Below are positions 1-9,117 of a DNA stretch of 64,000 nucleotides, one piece after another. Numbering within the stretch: the first letter of the stretch is position 1; the number at the start of each line of letters is the position of its first letter. Both the position numbers and the translations under genes were made by a program. The stretch comes from Malassezia japonica (taxonomy: Eukaryota > Basidiomycota > Malasseziomycetes > Malasseziales > Malasseziaceae). The stretch is taken from assembly GCF_029542785.1 (NCBI RefSeq), contig NC_083374.1:186001-250000 (forward strand). The letters run 5' to 3'. The notes beneath the pieces were generated by a model. The model was not told the DNA's origin. It saw only the letters and a program-made list of their open reading frames with translations, and ran no database searches.

Positions 1-575
1 TCTCGTGGAATACGCGCGCAGAGTCAAAGTTACGGCAGCCCCCGCTGCGTGGGTGCCTAGGAACCTTTCGGCCACAGGAGCTGCTCCCGGGCCTGATCCA
101 CTTTGCGAAGCAGTCCGCCTTTCACGACCACCGCTTCAATCCGATTACCGCAGCAGAGCTGCCGCAGCTCGAGTGCTCCGTCAGTCTCTTGAGCCCATTT
201 GAGCCGTGCGACAACTACCTGGACTGGAAGCTTGGCGTGCACGGCGTCTACCTGTGTATTAAGAACCCTGCGCTGGACGAGGAGTACGCCGAGCGCACCA
301 AGACCCGCCGCTCCGAAGAGAAGGAGGAGCTTACCGTGACGTTCCTCCCTGAAGTCGCGCTCTCCCAGGGATGGTCCAAGCTAGAGACCATCGACAAGGC
401 CATCCGCAAGGCGGGGTGGAACGGCAAGATCACGGAGCAGATGCGCGAGTCTTTGCGCGTGTACCGATACAGCAGCCACAAGGCGACCGTTACATGGGGC
501 GAGTTTGATACCTGGAGGCGATTAGAGAACGATCCTATCACGCGAGTAATCAGTATTCCTCGAGTATCGACCTAA
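1..575 (+). CDS. AMMECR1-domain protein, 5'-truncated by window edge
   Basis: Reading frame 3 is open from the first base of the window to the TAA at 573-575. The translation carries the AMMECR1 signature LRGCLGTF (codons near 57-80), followed by ITAAELPQLECSVSLLSPFE, then YLDWKLGVHGVYL, TVTFLPEVALSQGWSKLETI and YRYSSHKATVTWGEF, all in the order expected for the family. The family is a conserved cytosolic or nuclear domain of unclear biochemical role; archaeal and eukaryotic members share the LRGCIGTF hexapeptide region. The start codon and the N-terminal part of the domain lie outside the window. It converges on the Ivy1-like gene with 57 bp between stop codons. No intron is evident in the visible part. 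Confidence 0.85.
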   Translation, partial: SWNTRAESKLRQPPLRGCLGTFRPQELLPGLIHFAKQSAFHDHRFNPITAAELPQLECSVSLLSPFEPCDNYLDWKLGVHGVYLCIKNPALDEEYAERTKTRRSEEKEELTVTFLPEVALSQGWSKLETIDKAIRKAGWNGKITEQMRESLRVYRYSSHKATVTWGEFDTWRRLENDPITRVISIPRVST

Positions 576-632
576 TCAACCGTAATAGATACCCAATTTG
601 CGAATGATACGAGTAGGGGGTATAGGGGACAT

Positions 633-1856
633 CTACTCCCACACGCCTTTGTCGCTCGGCCACTGGCTCGGCGAGACGGGGGGGCGGCGCGCAGCCTGCT
701 CCGGCGTCGACGGCTCCTCTTTGTCGACATGCAATTTGCTCTCGAGGTCGTCCGCGACCTCATCGCCGCTCTGGGCAGTGCGCTCGGCGCTGTACCCAAA
801 GAGCGAACCGTACGAGGGCTGTGCATGAATCTGGCTCGCGAGAAAGGCACGCGTCGGCGTCGAGTCCTCGGCCTCGTCAGAGACCGGCGTCCGCGGCGAG
901 AAGAGCGCGCCGCGGCCGGGCGCCTCGTCCGGCGCGTGCCGCGACGAGCTGGGGGCATCGGCAGGCTCCGCGGACTCGGTCGGGACGCGGGGCAGACCTG
1001 TGGCTGGCGTCGATGTCTCCGAGTCGAGACGCACGCTGCTGCTGGCCGCCGTCGAGGGCGGCAGGATCGTAAAGAGCTCGTCGCCGCGCTTCGGCGGGCC
1101 GTACGAGTTAAAGGGGTCGGGAATCGCGGCGGTAATCGACTCCAGCACGGGATCGGAGCCGGACTTGGACGTGAGGCGCTCCGCAATCTCGGTCTGTGCC
1201 CGAACGAGCAGGCCGACCTTGGAGGCGAGGTACTCCCACGTCTGCTCTTCGTACTCGAGCGCATCCGTATAGTGCTGTGCCTTGATCTCTTCGAGCTCGT
1301 TCAGCTTCTCTTGGAGCTCGCTCAGCATCAGGCGAAAGCTGTTGAGGTCGCGCTTGCGCCGCCGCTCCTCTTTCTGGTACTTGGTCTCGATCTCTTTCAG
1401 CAGGCGGCTCTTTTCGGCGATCGCCTTCTCGTGCGTCACCTGCCGCTCGCGCACGGTGGTACGGTACACGTCGAGCTGGTCCAGCAGAGGGATCGAAAAC
1501 TCTTTCCAGAACGTGTCACAGAGCACTTGCTCGTAGTTCGACTTGAGATAGTGCAGGCCACCGGCGGCCTGGAAGGCGGGGCCCATGGCGTGTGCACCCT
1601 TTACACGCGAGCAGTCCTCCAGCGCCTCGGCCAGCTCGGACGATGCTTTGGACATGGCAAGCATCGTCGAAGTGTACGCTTTGGAGGCGCCCAGCAGGCG
1701 CTCGTAGGCCTGCAGCGATGCGCCAATGTCGGCGCGGCGGATATAGACGTCAGGGCAGTTGGGCAGCGTGATCGACGAAGCTTGCGTCAGGCCGCTCGAG
1801 CTCCGCACCGACGGCGCGTACGACGGCGCCTCGGATGGGCCTCCGCTCCGGTGCAT
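633..1856 (-). CDS. Ivy1-like phospholipid-binding protein (I-BAR)
   Basis: A 407-residue protein in a single exon from ATG 1856 (A at -3) to TAG at 633. Residues about 30-240 form a helical, heptad-rich region with the pattern seen in fungal Ivy1 proteins: YERLLGASKAY, LAEALEDCSRVKGA, AAGGLHYLKSNYEQVL, then a long charged coiled coil (KSRLLKEIETKYQKEERRRKRD). The C-terminal 165 residues are Ser/Pro/Thr-rich and probably disordered. In yeast Ivy1 binds phospholipids, Vps33 and Ypt7 at the vacuole; that role is transferred by similarity only. An upstream in-frame extension exists, but the sequence just before 1856 has no family match, so I chose the ATG at 1856. Confidence 0.65.
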   Translation of the reverse strand: MHRSGGPSEAPSYAPSVRSSSGLTQASSITLPNCPDVYIRRADIGASLQAYERLLGASKAYTSTMLAMSKASSELAEALEDCSRVKGAHAMGPAFQAAGGLHYLKSNYEQVLCDTFWKEFSIPLLDQLDVYRTTVRERQVTHEKAIAEKSRLLKEIETKYQKEERRRKRDLNSFRLMLSELQEKLNELEEIKAQHYTDALEYEEQTWEYLASKVGLLVRAQTEIAERLTSKSGSDPVLESITAAIPDPFNSYGPPKRGDELFTILPPSTAASSSVRLDSETSTPATGLPRVPTESAEPADAPSSSRHAPDEAPGRGALFSPRTPVSDEAEDSTPTRAFLASQIHAQPSYGSLFGYSAERTAQSGDEVADDLESKLHVDKEEPSTPEQAARRPPVSPSQWPSDKGVWE

Positions 1857-2068
1857 CTTACAAACAACCAGAAAATTGGGCCTCGCGTAATGGTCCCTGC
1901 GGTGGAGAATATTGCAAATAAGCACGCCGCGGGGCAAGCGAGCGACCTGCTAGGTCACGCCGCCAACAAGGGCCCCAATTGTTTATTGCCTGTACGCGTC
2001 GGCACAGCCAGGGAACAACACGTCGGCGCGCTTTTGTCTTTTCGTCGAGGACGTTGAATTGAAACATT

Positions 2069-2630
2069 ATGGTACGTTGATTTTCGTGTAGATTGACCGT
2101 CAGTCTGAAGCCGAGTGGAAGGAAGCATTTGCGCTCTTTGACAAGAAGGGCTCCGGCTCGATCGAGAGCGCGCACCTGGGCGATCTCCTGCGTGCTTTGG
2201 GCCAGAACCCCACGCAGGCCGAGGTCAAGGAGCTGACGCAGAACGCTCCCGCGCAGAGTACGTAGACATGCAGTGCATGCTGCACGAGCAGGACTAACCG
2301 CAGTCGACTTCCCTACGTTTGTCCAGATCCTGAACCGGCCAAACGGCTTCAAGCCGGCGGGTACGCCGGGTACGTACGCTTGTCACTAACAATACAGAGG
2401 AGTTTGTGCGCGGTTTCCAGGTGTTTGACAAGGAGGGCACCGGCTACATTGGTGTCGGCGAGCTGCGCTACGTGCTGACGAGCCTCGGCGAGAAGCTCAG
2501 CGACGAGGAGGTCGACGAGCTGCTCAAGGGTGTGACTGTGAGCCCGTACGTATTGCAAAAGGGGAGCTTACCATGCAGCGATGGCAACATCCACTACGAG
2601 ACCTTTGTCCGCCAGATCCTGAGCCAGTAA
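2069..2630 (+). CDS. Myosin essential light chain (Cdc4/Mlc1 type)
   Basis: Five coding exons give 140 residues, matching the length of fission-yeast Cdc4. Exons: 2069-2071 (the ATG alone), 2104-2257, 2304-2369, 2398-2545, 2579-2630; introns of 32, 46, 28 and 33 nt. The protein is a degenerate EF-hand calmodulin relative with the motifs [25 protein letters not shown] and [20 protein letters not shown] characteristic of Cdc4/Mlc1, which binds IQ motifs of myosins at the cytokinetic ring and in polarised transport. The intron right after the start codon could instead end at 2091 (20 nt), which would add Ile-Asp-Arg-Gln; I prefer the 2103 acceptor because TTGAC sits at branch-point distance. It is not calmodulin itself: the calcium loops are largely degenerate. 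Confidence 0.9.
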
Positions 2631-3205
2631 GCGGCGCGCAAGGCTGTGCCAGTGTAGTGTTATGCACTCGATAGTTGCTCAACGAGCCCGTTTTGGCTAG
2701 ATATGGGTTGATGCGGTGTACGTCGCCAGCGCGGCGCAGACAATCGATAGGTCAATAGGATTGGTCGATGGTACGCCGCGCTTGGACCACATGATTCATG
2801 GAGGCTATGGCAGCGGGCGTGTGGCATGTGCGTTGGCGATACGACAGCGGGCGGTACGCTAGTATCGTCGTACGACTGTACGCTGCGCTGCACTCCGCCC
2901 ATCGCACGGCATCTACACCTATCATGCGTCTCCTTTTTTTGCAAGACACTTTGCCCCTTTGCTGACTTTTCTACTCCGCCGATTGCCGACGACAACGATA
3001 GCGATGTCGACATCGACAAACTCACTGACTGCATCGCAATCCAGCCCCAGTCCATATGCTCTGTAACGTGTGGCATTTTGAGTACAGTACATAGGAGCGA
3101 GCATTGGCCCACTCCTATATCTGCTATGAGGTCAAGACACGACAAGCGTCATAAGGTCCCATTCGAGACTTGCATTGATCCGCGTCTTGTACATCAAGAC
3201 AAGAT
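2631..3205. other. Gene-free stretch between light chain and eS25
   Basis: About 575 bases with lower GC than the flanking genes. Open frames occur on both strands but none has recognisable protein similarity, a convincing start context or this genome's usual codon choice. I saw no tRNA or snRNA consensus. It probably holds the 3' ends of the light-chain and eS25 transcripts. Confidence 0.4.
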
Positions 3206-3549
3206 TTAGTCACTGCCAGTGCGGGCTGTGGTTAGCATTCGCGACAATGAGGGAAATACGTACTGTACAGCAGCTGACCGTTGTGGTGGATCAGAGGCTT
3301 GATCTGGCCCTCGCGCTCAAAGTGGCGGATGGCCACGCGGGCCAGCGAACCGTTGATCTTCAGGCGGTCAATGAGAATCGAGGGAGTGATCATCTTGAAG
3401 GTGGGCACCTCCTTCAGCACACGCTCGTACAGAGGCTTGTCAAGGGCAACGGCGTTCTGGGCCTTGTCCTTGACCTTACCCTTCGACCACTTCTTCTTCT
3501 TGCCAGTCTTGGAGGCCGCGGCCGCAATTGCAGACTTCTTGGGAGGCAT
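3206..3549 (-). CDS. RPS25: 40S ribosomal protein eS25
   Basis: Two coding exons, 3264-3549 and 3206-3225, give 101 residues. The N-terminus is Lys/Ala-rich (MPPKKSAIAAAASKTGKKKK) and continues WSKGKVKDKAQNAVALDKPLY, KEVPTFKMITPSILIDRLKI, GSLARVAIRHFEREGQIKPL, the standard eS25 sequence. The 38-nt intron (3226-3263) restores the C-terminus LLYTRTGSD, as in other eS25 proteins; reading through it would give an unrelated tail. A second intron lies wholly in the 5' leader (3550-3602): GTGTGT donor, GCTAAC branch, TTTTAG acceptor directly abutting the ATG. A CACGTG element stands upstream (see 3676-3687). Confidence 0.95.
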
Positions 3550-3602
3550 CTAAAATGTGTTAGCAAATGTCACAAAAGAACGGTCGATGCCGTGCTACAC
3601 AC
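3550..3602 (-). other. 5'-UTR intron of eS25 gene
   Basis: On the minus strand the bases just before the start codon read GCTAACACATTTTAG, a branch box plus acceptor ending immediately before ATG. A GTGTGT donor lies 53 nt upstream, after CACAAG. Leader introns are common in ribosomal protein genes of fungi, which supports the call; transcript evidence is not available here. Confidence 0.65.
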
Positions 3603-3675
3603 CTTGTGACTGGTAGTGCCAGAAAGAAGCTGTGGCCCCCTTCGCCCGACTTTGGGTGCCGGCCAAAACTAGATT

Positions 3676-3687
3676 TATGTCACGTGA
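3676..3687 (+). promoter_or_regulatory. Shared ribosomal-protein promoter element (TATGTCACGTGA)
   Basis: The 12-mer TATGTCACGTGA lies about 127 bp upstream of the eS25 start. The identical 12-mer, in the same orientation relative to the gene, lies 81 bp upstream of the eS7 start (57021-57032). The core is the RTCACGTG bHLH site bound by Cbf1-type factors, which regulate ribosomal protein genes in several fungi; that link is inference. Confidence 0.55.
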
Positions 3688-3696
3688 TTCTATAGC

Positions 3697-4442
3697 CTAC
3701 AGAATGAGGTTCAGGCCAGCGTATCTGACGTAAGCATAGATGGCCGCGAGGCTGACACAGGCCAGCACGAGGTCCATTTTTACCACGCAGTACATCCACA
3801 GGGTGCCGAGCGCGGGGGTTTGGGTGATAGCCCTTCCATAGGGCGCCTGGGTTAGACTGGCAACTTACTTCGTTGACAAGGTATATAAAATGGCCTCCGC
3901 TGAGTGTGCCCAGTAGAAAGACGGTGCTCTGGACGAGCCACGCGCGGCGATCGCGCAGGGCTGCTGTTAGAAAGGGGAAACCTACTCCACCAGATGAACA
4001 AGACCAGGACTGAAAAATTGTGTCAGCACCGAGCTCTAGTGGGAATAAAACACGTACCCGGCAGACGCGATACGACCGTCTTGAGCTCGCGCAGGAGCGT
4101 CACTTCGACCTGGTATTGTTGCTGGATGAGAACATTGAGCAGCTCAAATACAAAGATGAAGGGCATGCACCAGATCAACAAGTCCAGGCTCGATTCGAGT
4201 GGCTCGCTCATGCGGTTGTCTTGGATTTCCTCGTAGAGTTCCTGCGCCGTAGGCTCCTCCTCGTCTTCCAGCTCGTCCGAGTCGGAATCGTCGAGGATCC
4301 AGTCCGACGCCTCCGGGGGAAGGCGCACCGGATTTCCGTATGCATCTATCGCGAACTTTTCGTACGTGGCGCTCGACCCCTCGGTAGGCACGTCGACACC
4401 GGCGTCGTCGGCCCCCGCGGGAATCTCGTGTAGGATCGCCAT
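3697..4442 (-). CDS. Fungal multi-pass membrane protein, DUF7719-like
   Basis: Four exons: 4058-4442, 3986-4009 (a 24-nt microexon), 3869-3963 and 3697-3846, giving about 217 residues. The N-terminal third is acidic (DDSDSDELEDEEE). Then come four or five hydrophobic segments: LDLLIWCMPFIFVFELLNVL, VLVLFIWW (the microexon), TVFLLGTLSGGHFIYLV and MDLVLACVSLAAIYAYV. The order LDLLIWC...QQY...LRELK...LGTLWMY fits the fungal family I know as DUF7719; function unknown. Introns are 48, 22 and 22 nt. The middle intron ends in CTAACAGCAG, so the acceptor may be 3 nt further on (25-nt intron), which drops one alanine. The start at 4442 is the first ATG in frame. It is divergent from the ATP synthase subunit d gene, with 152 bp between starts. 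Confidence 0.6.
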
Positions 4443-4594
4443 GACGCACAGACACACGCCGCCCCCCCGCGATTACGGTGCATGCAGGGACCTCCACATG
4501 GTGACTAATTCGGCCGAGAGGATGTGCCCGCTGGCCGGACGTGCCCGGAGCTGGCGGCGGACCCGACGCTCTGTTCGTGACCATCGTAGAGAAT

Positions 4595-5332
4595 ATGGCT
4601 TCTAAGGCTGCGGTTGATTTCAGCAAGGTCCTTGCCTCGGGCCTTGGCAAGCAGACTGCCTCGGAGCTTGTGGCTTTCCGCAAGCGCAGTGAGGAGGCCA
4701 AGCGCCTTGTGACCCAGCTCAAGGCGCAGCCGACCACGGTCGACTTTGCTCACTACAAGAAGCTGCTGAAGGTGTGTATTGGGTGTGCGCACGTCGCGCG
4801 CATGCATCGAGGCGATGCATCGAAAAGAGCACTACTAACACTCTCTAGAACCAGGACGTGGTCGCCACGGCTGAGAAGCTCATTGCTGACTTCAAGCCCC
4901 AGACCTACGACATCGGTGCTCAGACCAAGGCTCTTGAGTCCTTCGAGGCTTCGGCGGTACGTATTGCCTGTGTATGAAAGAGTGTGATCTGACCATGCGC
5001 GTGTTTTCGTGATTCCGCCCTGCTTGGATGTTGGATCGGATGACGGATGCATGTTTTTTTTATTGTACAGGTTAAGCAGGCTGAGGAGAGCGCTACCAAG
5101 ATCGAGGCTGAGCTTAAGGACCTCAAGGAGACTCTCGGCAACATCGAGGGTGCCCGTCCTTTCGACCAGCTCACCGTCACCGACGTGATCAACGCTCGCC
5201 CCGAGATCGCCAAGACCGTCGAGGAAATGGTCAAGAAGGGCAAGTGGACCCTGCCTGGCTACGAGGAGAAGTTTGGCAGTACGTATAACTCGCTGCGACG
5301 TGTACTAATACCCAGGCCTCGCCATGTCGTAA
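4595..5332 (+). CDS. ATP7: ATP synthase subunit d, mitochondrial F0 stalk
   Basis: Four exons (4595-4771, 4849-4956, 5071-5278, 5316-5332) give 169 residues. The sequence is typical of subunit d, part of the peripheral stalk of mitochondrial ATP synthase: ASKAAVDFSKVLASGLGKQT, FRKRSEEAKRLV, KPQTYDIGAQTKALESFEAS, then the conserved end RPEIAKTVEEMVKKGKWTLP and GYEEKFGSLAMS. The last exon codes only the final residues and the TAA; without its 37-nt intron the frame would run on into unrelated sequence. The other introns are 77 and 114 nt, the longest I found in the window. The start is ATG 4595 (GAATATGGC). Confidence 0.93.
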
Positions 5333-5680
5333 ACGACGGCGCTATCGATGTAGATCAGTATCGATCAACTGCATTACCCAACCCGCTCTGTCGGCCTTTT
5401 ATAGATGGTGGTGGTGTACCACATCGTGGAGCTGCTAGCTGCCTGCGATGCTGCGATGTCCGGCGCTGCCTCAGCTCACCGCCGCGCGGCAGCGCGTCCA
5501 CACCGCCTCTTCTCTGTTCGCGTCGGGCATCGGGCGTTATGGCCACGTGGCTTTGCCGGCAGCGCCGGGACCGCATTCCGTGATTGGATACGCGGGGTCC
5601 GGGCGTGCCTTGACCAACTGCCACAATTGCCAGGGCAGGTGCCTGTCTCCTTCTCATCGCTTCGCGAGGAGGAAACCACG
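5333..5680. other. Region upstream of PKA regulatory subunit
   Basis: An open frame runs upstream of ATG 5681 back to ATG 5405, but its 92 residues are Arg/Ala-rich, match nothing I know and drift into codons unusual for this genome. A CACGTG box at 5544-5549 suggests that part of this is promoter. I could not find a RIIa-type dimerisation exon in any frame here. Confidence 0.4.
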
Positions 5681-6790
5681 ATGACCCCGTCACAGGTTCA
5701 GTTTAGTGGCCCGTACGGCGGCGCACCCTTCGGCGGCGATGCCGAGCCTGCCGGTGCGTTCCCTGCGGGCTTTAATTTCGCGCGCCGTACCTCGGTATCG
5801 GCAGAGTCCATGTCGCCGCAGCTGAGCGAGGCCCGTACGCGCGCGGCCCACACGCAGGCCCCAAAAACCGAAGACCAGCAGCAGCGTATCCGTGCCGCTA
5901 CGTCGGACATTTTTCTCTTCCGCAACCTCGAGCCGGAGCAGTACCAAGCGGCGCTCCAGGCGATGGAAGAGGTGCATAAGCAGGCTGGGGATATCGTCAT
6001 TAAGCAGGGCGACCAAGGCGACTACCTCTACATTGTGGAGAGCGGCTCGCTCGACGTCTTTGTACAGCCTCCCGGCACGTCGCCCGCCGATGCGCTCGCT
6101 GCACCGCCCGACCAGCTCGGCAACAAGGTGGTGACGTACGGCCCCGGCGCCTCCTTTGGCGAGCTCGCGCTGCTGTACATGCAGCCTCGTGCGGCGTCGG
6201 TCGTGTCCACCGCACCCTGCACGCTCTGGGCCGTGGACCGCGTGACCTTCCGTTCGATCCTCGCCGAGGCCAACATGAGCCGCCGTGCGTTCTTCTCGTC
6301 GTTCCTCAAGCAGGTGCCGCTCCTGCAGCACCTCAACGATACCGAGCGCCTCCGTGTGCTGGACGCGATCGAGATCCAAGACTACAACCCCGGCGACGTG
6401 ATTGTGCGCGAGGGCGATATTGGTACCCACTTTTACATGGTCGTGAACGGCGTGGCCGACGTTCACAAGGCGTCGGATAGCGATGCGCCAGTGACGAAGC
6501 TGCAGCGTGGCGACTACTTTGGCGAGCTCGCGCTGATGCACAGCGCGCCGCGCGCCGCCACCGTCAGTGCGTCTGCCCAGCCGGGCGCGACAAAGCTGCG
6601 TGTAGCGGCACTCGAGGAGCAGGCCTTCACCCGGCTCCTCGGGCCGCTGACGGGCATCATGTCGCGGTACGCCGAGACGCACTACAAGAGCGCAGACGCG
6701 GAGCCCAGCACGCCGTCGACGCTGGCGCCGCCCGCAGGTTCAGATAGCGCGGCACCGATGCCGGGCTCACCACGCTCGGGTGCCTCGTAG
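5681..6790 (+). CDS. BCY1: cAMP-dependent protein kinase regulatory subunit
   Basis: From ATG 5681 the protein has 369 residues; an alternative ATG at 5405 would give 461. It shows the pseudo-inhibitor site RRTSVSAES near residue 36, followed by two cyclic-nucleotide-binding domains with phosphate-binding cassettes FGELALLYMQPRAASV and FGELALMHSAPRAATV. It holds PKA catalytic subunits inactive until cAMP binds. The N-terminal docking and dimerisation domain usual for fungal R subunits is not visible in either start version, although SFSSLREEE just before 5681 resembles the end of one. The start is therefore uncertain; I chose 5681 for its good context (A at -3) and the promoter-like sequence upstream. 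The gene converges on the AspRS gene with 24 bp between stops. Confidence 0.85.
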   Translation: MTPSQVQFSGPYGGAPFGGDAEPAGAFPAGFNFARRTSVSAESMSPQLSEARTRAAHTQAPKTEDQQQRIRAATSDIFLFRNLEPEQYQAALQAMEEVHKQAGDIVIKQGDQGDYLYIVESGSLDVFVQPPGTSPADALAAPPDQLGNKVVTYGPGASFGELALLYMQPRAASVVSTAPCTLWAVDRVTFRSILAEANMSRRAFFSSFLKQVPLLQHLNDTERLRVLDAIEIQDYNPGDVIVREGDIGTHFYMVVNGVADVHKASDSDAPVTKLQRGDYFGELALMHSAPRAATVSASAQPGATKLRVAALEEQAFTRLLGPLTGIMSRYAETHYKSADAEPSTPSTLAPPAGSDSAAPMPGSPRSGAS

Positions 6791-6814
6791 TGAAATAGAA
6801 CTAGGTGTGCTGTA

Positions 6815-8977
6815 TTACATGGACTGCAGACGGTAGGGGCGCAGCGCTTCGTTCGTCGCTGCACGCCCGGCCTCTTCGAGCGGTGCGGGGCACGCGAGCA
6901 TCGCGTCGTAGCCGCCGGCGTTTTTCGGAAAGGCAATCACGTCGCGGATATAGGGCGTGTCGCAGAGCAGCGCCATCAGGCGGTCGAACCCAAGCGCGAT
7001 GCCGGCGTGTGGCGGCGCACCGCTGCGCAGCGCATGCAAGAGGTGCGCAAAGCGCTGCGTCTCCTCCTCGGTCAGCTCGAGGACGCGCCGCAGGACCGAC
7101 TCTTGCAGGTGGGGATCGTGGATACGCACGCTGCCTCCGCCAATCTCGCACCCGTTCAGCACGAGATCGTAGTGCTGGCCACGGATCGCGGCAATCACCG
7201 CGGGATCGGGCGTGGGGGCGTGAAGCGCATCGAGCAGACGGGGCACGTCTTCCGCGGCCGGCGCCGTAAAGGGGTGGTGCGAGCTGCTCCAGCGCCCATG
7301 TGCGGCCTCTTGCTTCTCTTCGTCGGAGCGCGTAAAGAGGGGAAACTCGGTGACCCACAGAATCTTGGGCGCGGCGCCGACGATCGCAGAGAGGTGATCG
7401 GCGAGGCGCAGGCGCAGATCGCCCATCTCGGTGCTGCCGCCGTGCGCAGGGAGCGTACGGCGGGCGACAAACACGTCGCACCGCCCTGCTTTCTCCATCG
7501 GGGCGCCGTCGGCAAAGACGGTGGCCTGCGCGAGCTCGGCCGCAAGTGCATCGGCGAGCGCGTCGACGTGTGCAGCGCCGTCCGGCTGCACGGCCGCAAG
7601 ATGGCGCGACTTTTTGGCGAGGAGCTGCGCAAGGCCGTCGGGATCGTCGGCCTTGGCTTTAAAGTGCTCGATCTGCGACCGCTGCCCGTCCTTGTTCTGG
7701 AGGAGCTGGTCGATCTGGCGGTTCGACAGGGATATCGGCGCCTCTTTCGACGCCGAGTGCGGCACGATCAGCACGTCGAGCGCCGCGTCGGACGCCGCGT
7801 CGACGCTCGGTGCCAGATCGGCGATCGTCAGGCCGAAGCGCAGATCCGGCTTGTCCGAGCCGTAGCGCTGCATGACATCGGCATAGGAATAGACAGGGAA
7901 GTCGCCGTGCGGAAGCAGCGCACCGTCACGGCCGGCGGCCGTCCACATTGCACGCACCATGCCCTGGACGACGTCGCGAATTTCCCTGCCGCCGATGCGC
8001 CAGACGCCTTGGCTCGCCTCGGCGCCGCTCACAAAGCTCATCTCCATATCGAGCTGCGTAAACTCTGGCTGGCGGTCTTTTCGCCCGTCCTCGTCGCGGA
8101 AGCACTTGGAGAACTGAAAGTAGCGGTCGGTCACGCCTGAGGCCATGAGCAGCTGCTTGGGCTGCTGCGGCGACTGCTGCAAAGCATAGAACGACGGCGC
8201 GTCCGATGCGCCGCGTGTCGGCACGAGGAACTCGCGCGCGCCTTCCGGCGTCGAGCGCAGGAGCACCGGCGTCTCGATCTCGCAGAATTCGGCGTCGTGC
8301 AGGAAGCAGCGCGCGGCGTGCGCGACATGGCTGCGTTTGCGGATATTTTCGCCGAGTTCGGCGCGGCGCAGGTCGAGGTAGCGGTACCGCGCGCGGAGCG
8401 TTTCTTTTGGAAGAGGCTTGCCGGGGACGCACTGCGTCGGGTAAAAAGGAAGCGGCGCGGCTGCATTCAGGAGCTGGAAATCGTCGACCACGACTTCGAT
8501 TGTGCCGGTGCGCACGTCCTGCGTCAGTCAGCCGAGCGACGTACCGATTTCTTATCTTTTTCGGCGCGCTCGCGCACCGTGCCATAGACACATACCACGC
8601 TCTCGACCGGCACGTCGCAGAGCGATGCAAGCAGCGCTTCGTTCGCTCCGTCGAGTTTCAGCTGCACGGTCCCCGAGCGGTCACGCAGCGGGACAAACGC
8701 GAGCTGCTTGGATATTTTTCTGCATGAGCCATAAAACCTACCGTGGCATCATCATCCAGCCGCCCAGCACGACGCGCTCGCCAATATGCGCGTCGTGCAG
8801 CTCGCCGCACGCGTGCGAGCGGGGCTTGGCGGCCCACTCTGCAGCGATCTGCACGCGGTTCGGGCTGGTATGCTCCAGGCGGCACCCCACAGCTACGCGC
8901 GGCACTCCAGCACCCCGCCACGCGCCCCGCGCCGCCGCACGCAGCGCACGCACCACCTGCCCACCCGCGGCACGCAT
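6815..8977 (-). CDS. MSD1: Aspartyl-tRNA synthetase, mitochondrial (bacterial type)
   Basis: Three exons (8742-8977, 8545-8719, 6815-8518) give 704 residues. The N-terminus is rich in Arg and Ala without acids (MRAAGGQVVRALRAAARGAW), a typical mitochondrial presequence, followed by CGELHDAHIGERVVLGGW, the anticodon-binding OB fold. Class II motifs follow: RARYRYLDLRR, FRDEDGRKDRQPEFTQLD and the motif 3 region GIALGFDRLMALL. The long insertion between motifs 2 and 3 is that of bacterial-type AspRS. It charges mitochondrial tRNA-Asp. Introns are 22 nt (8720-8741) and 26 nt (8519-8544). The start at 8977 is favoured over a further upstream in-frame ATG because it gives the clean presequence. Confidence 0.92.
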
Positions 8978-9117
8978 CGTGGAGCGGTTCGTGCGCCGCA
9001 GGCGTCGATCACGTGTTGCTTTGTCAGCTGTTGTGGAAAGATCGAGTATGATGTGACGGCCCACACGCGCCAGGGAAATCCCGGGCTGGCGCAGGTCTGT
9101 TTTGTTATCGTTTTACC

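Noticed and set aside
2072..2091. A 20-nt first intron in the myosin light-chain gene
   Set aside because: GT...AG at this spacing works for frame but has no branch box; the acceptor 12 nt further on (2103) has TTGAC at the right distance and gives a normal N-terminus.
2660..3145. 161-codon minus-strand frame between the light-chain and eS25 genes
   Set aside because: Composition and codon use differ from genes here, no similarity, and low-complexity Ser/Leu runs. Treated as intergenic.
5405..5680. N-terminal extension of BCY1 from ATG 5405
   Set aside because: The 92 extra residues are Arg/Ala-rich without family match and overlap a CACGTG promoter-like box. It cannot be excluded, so it is mentioned as an alternative start.
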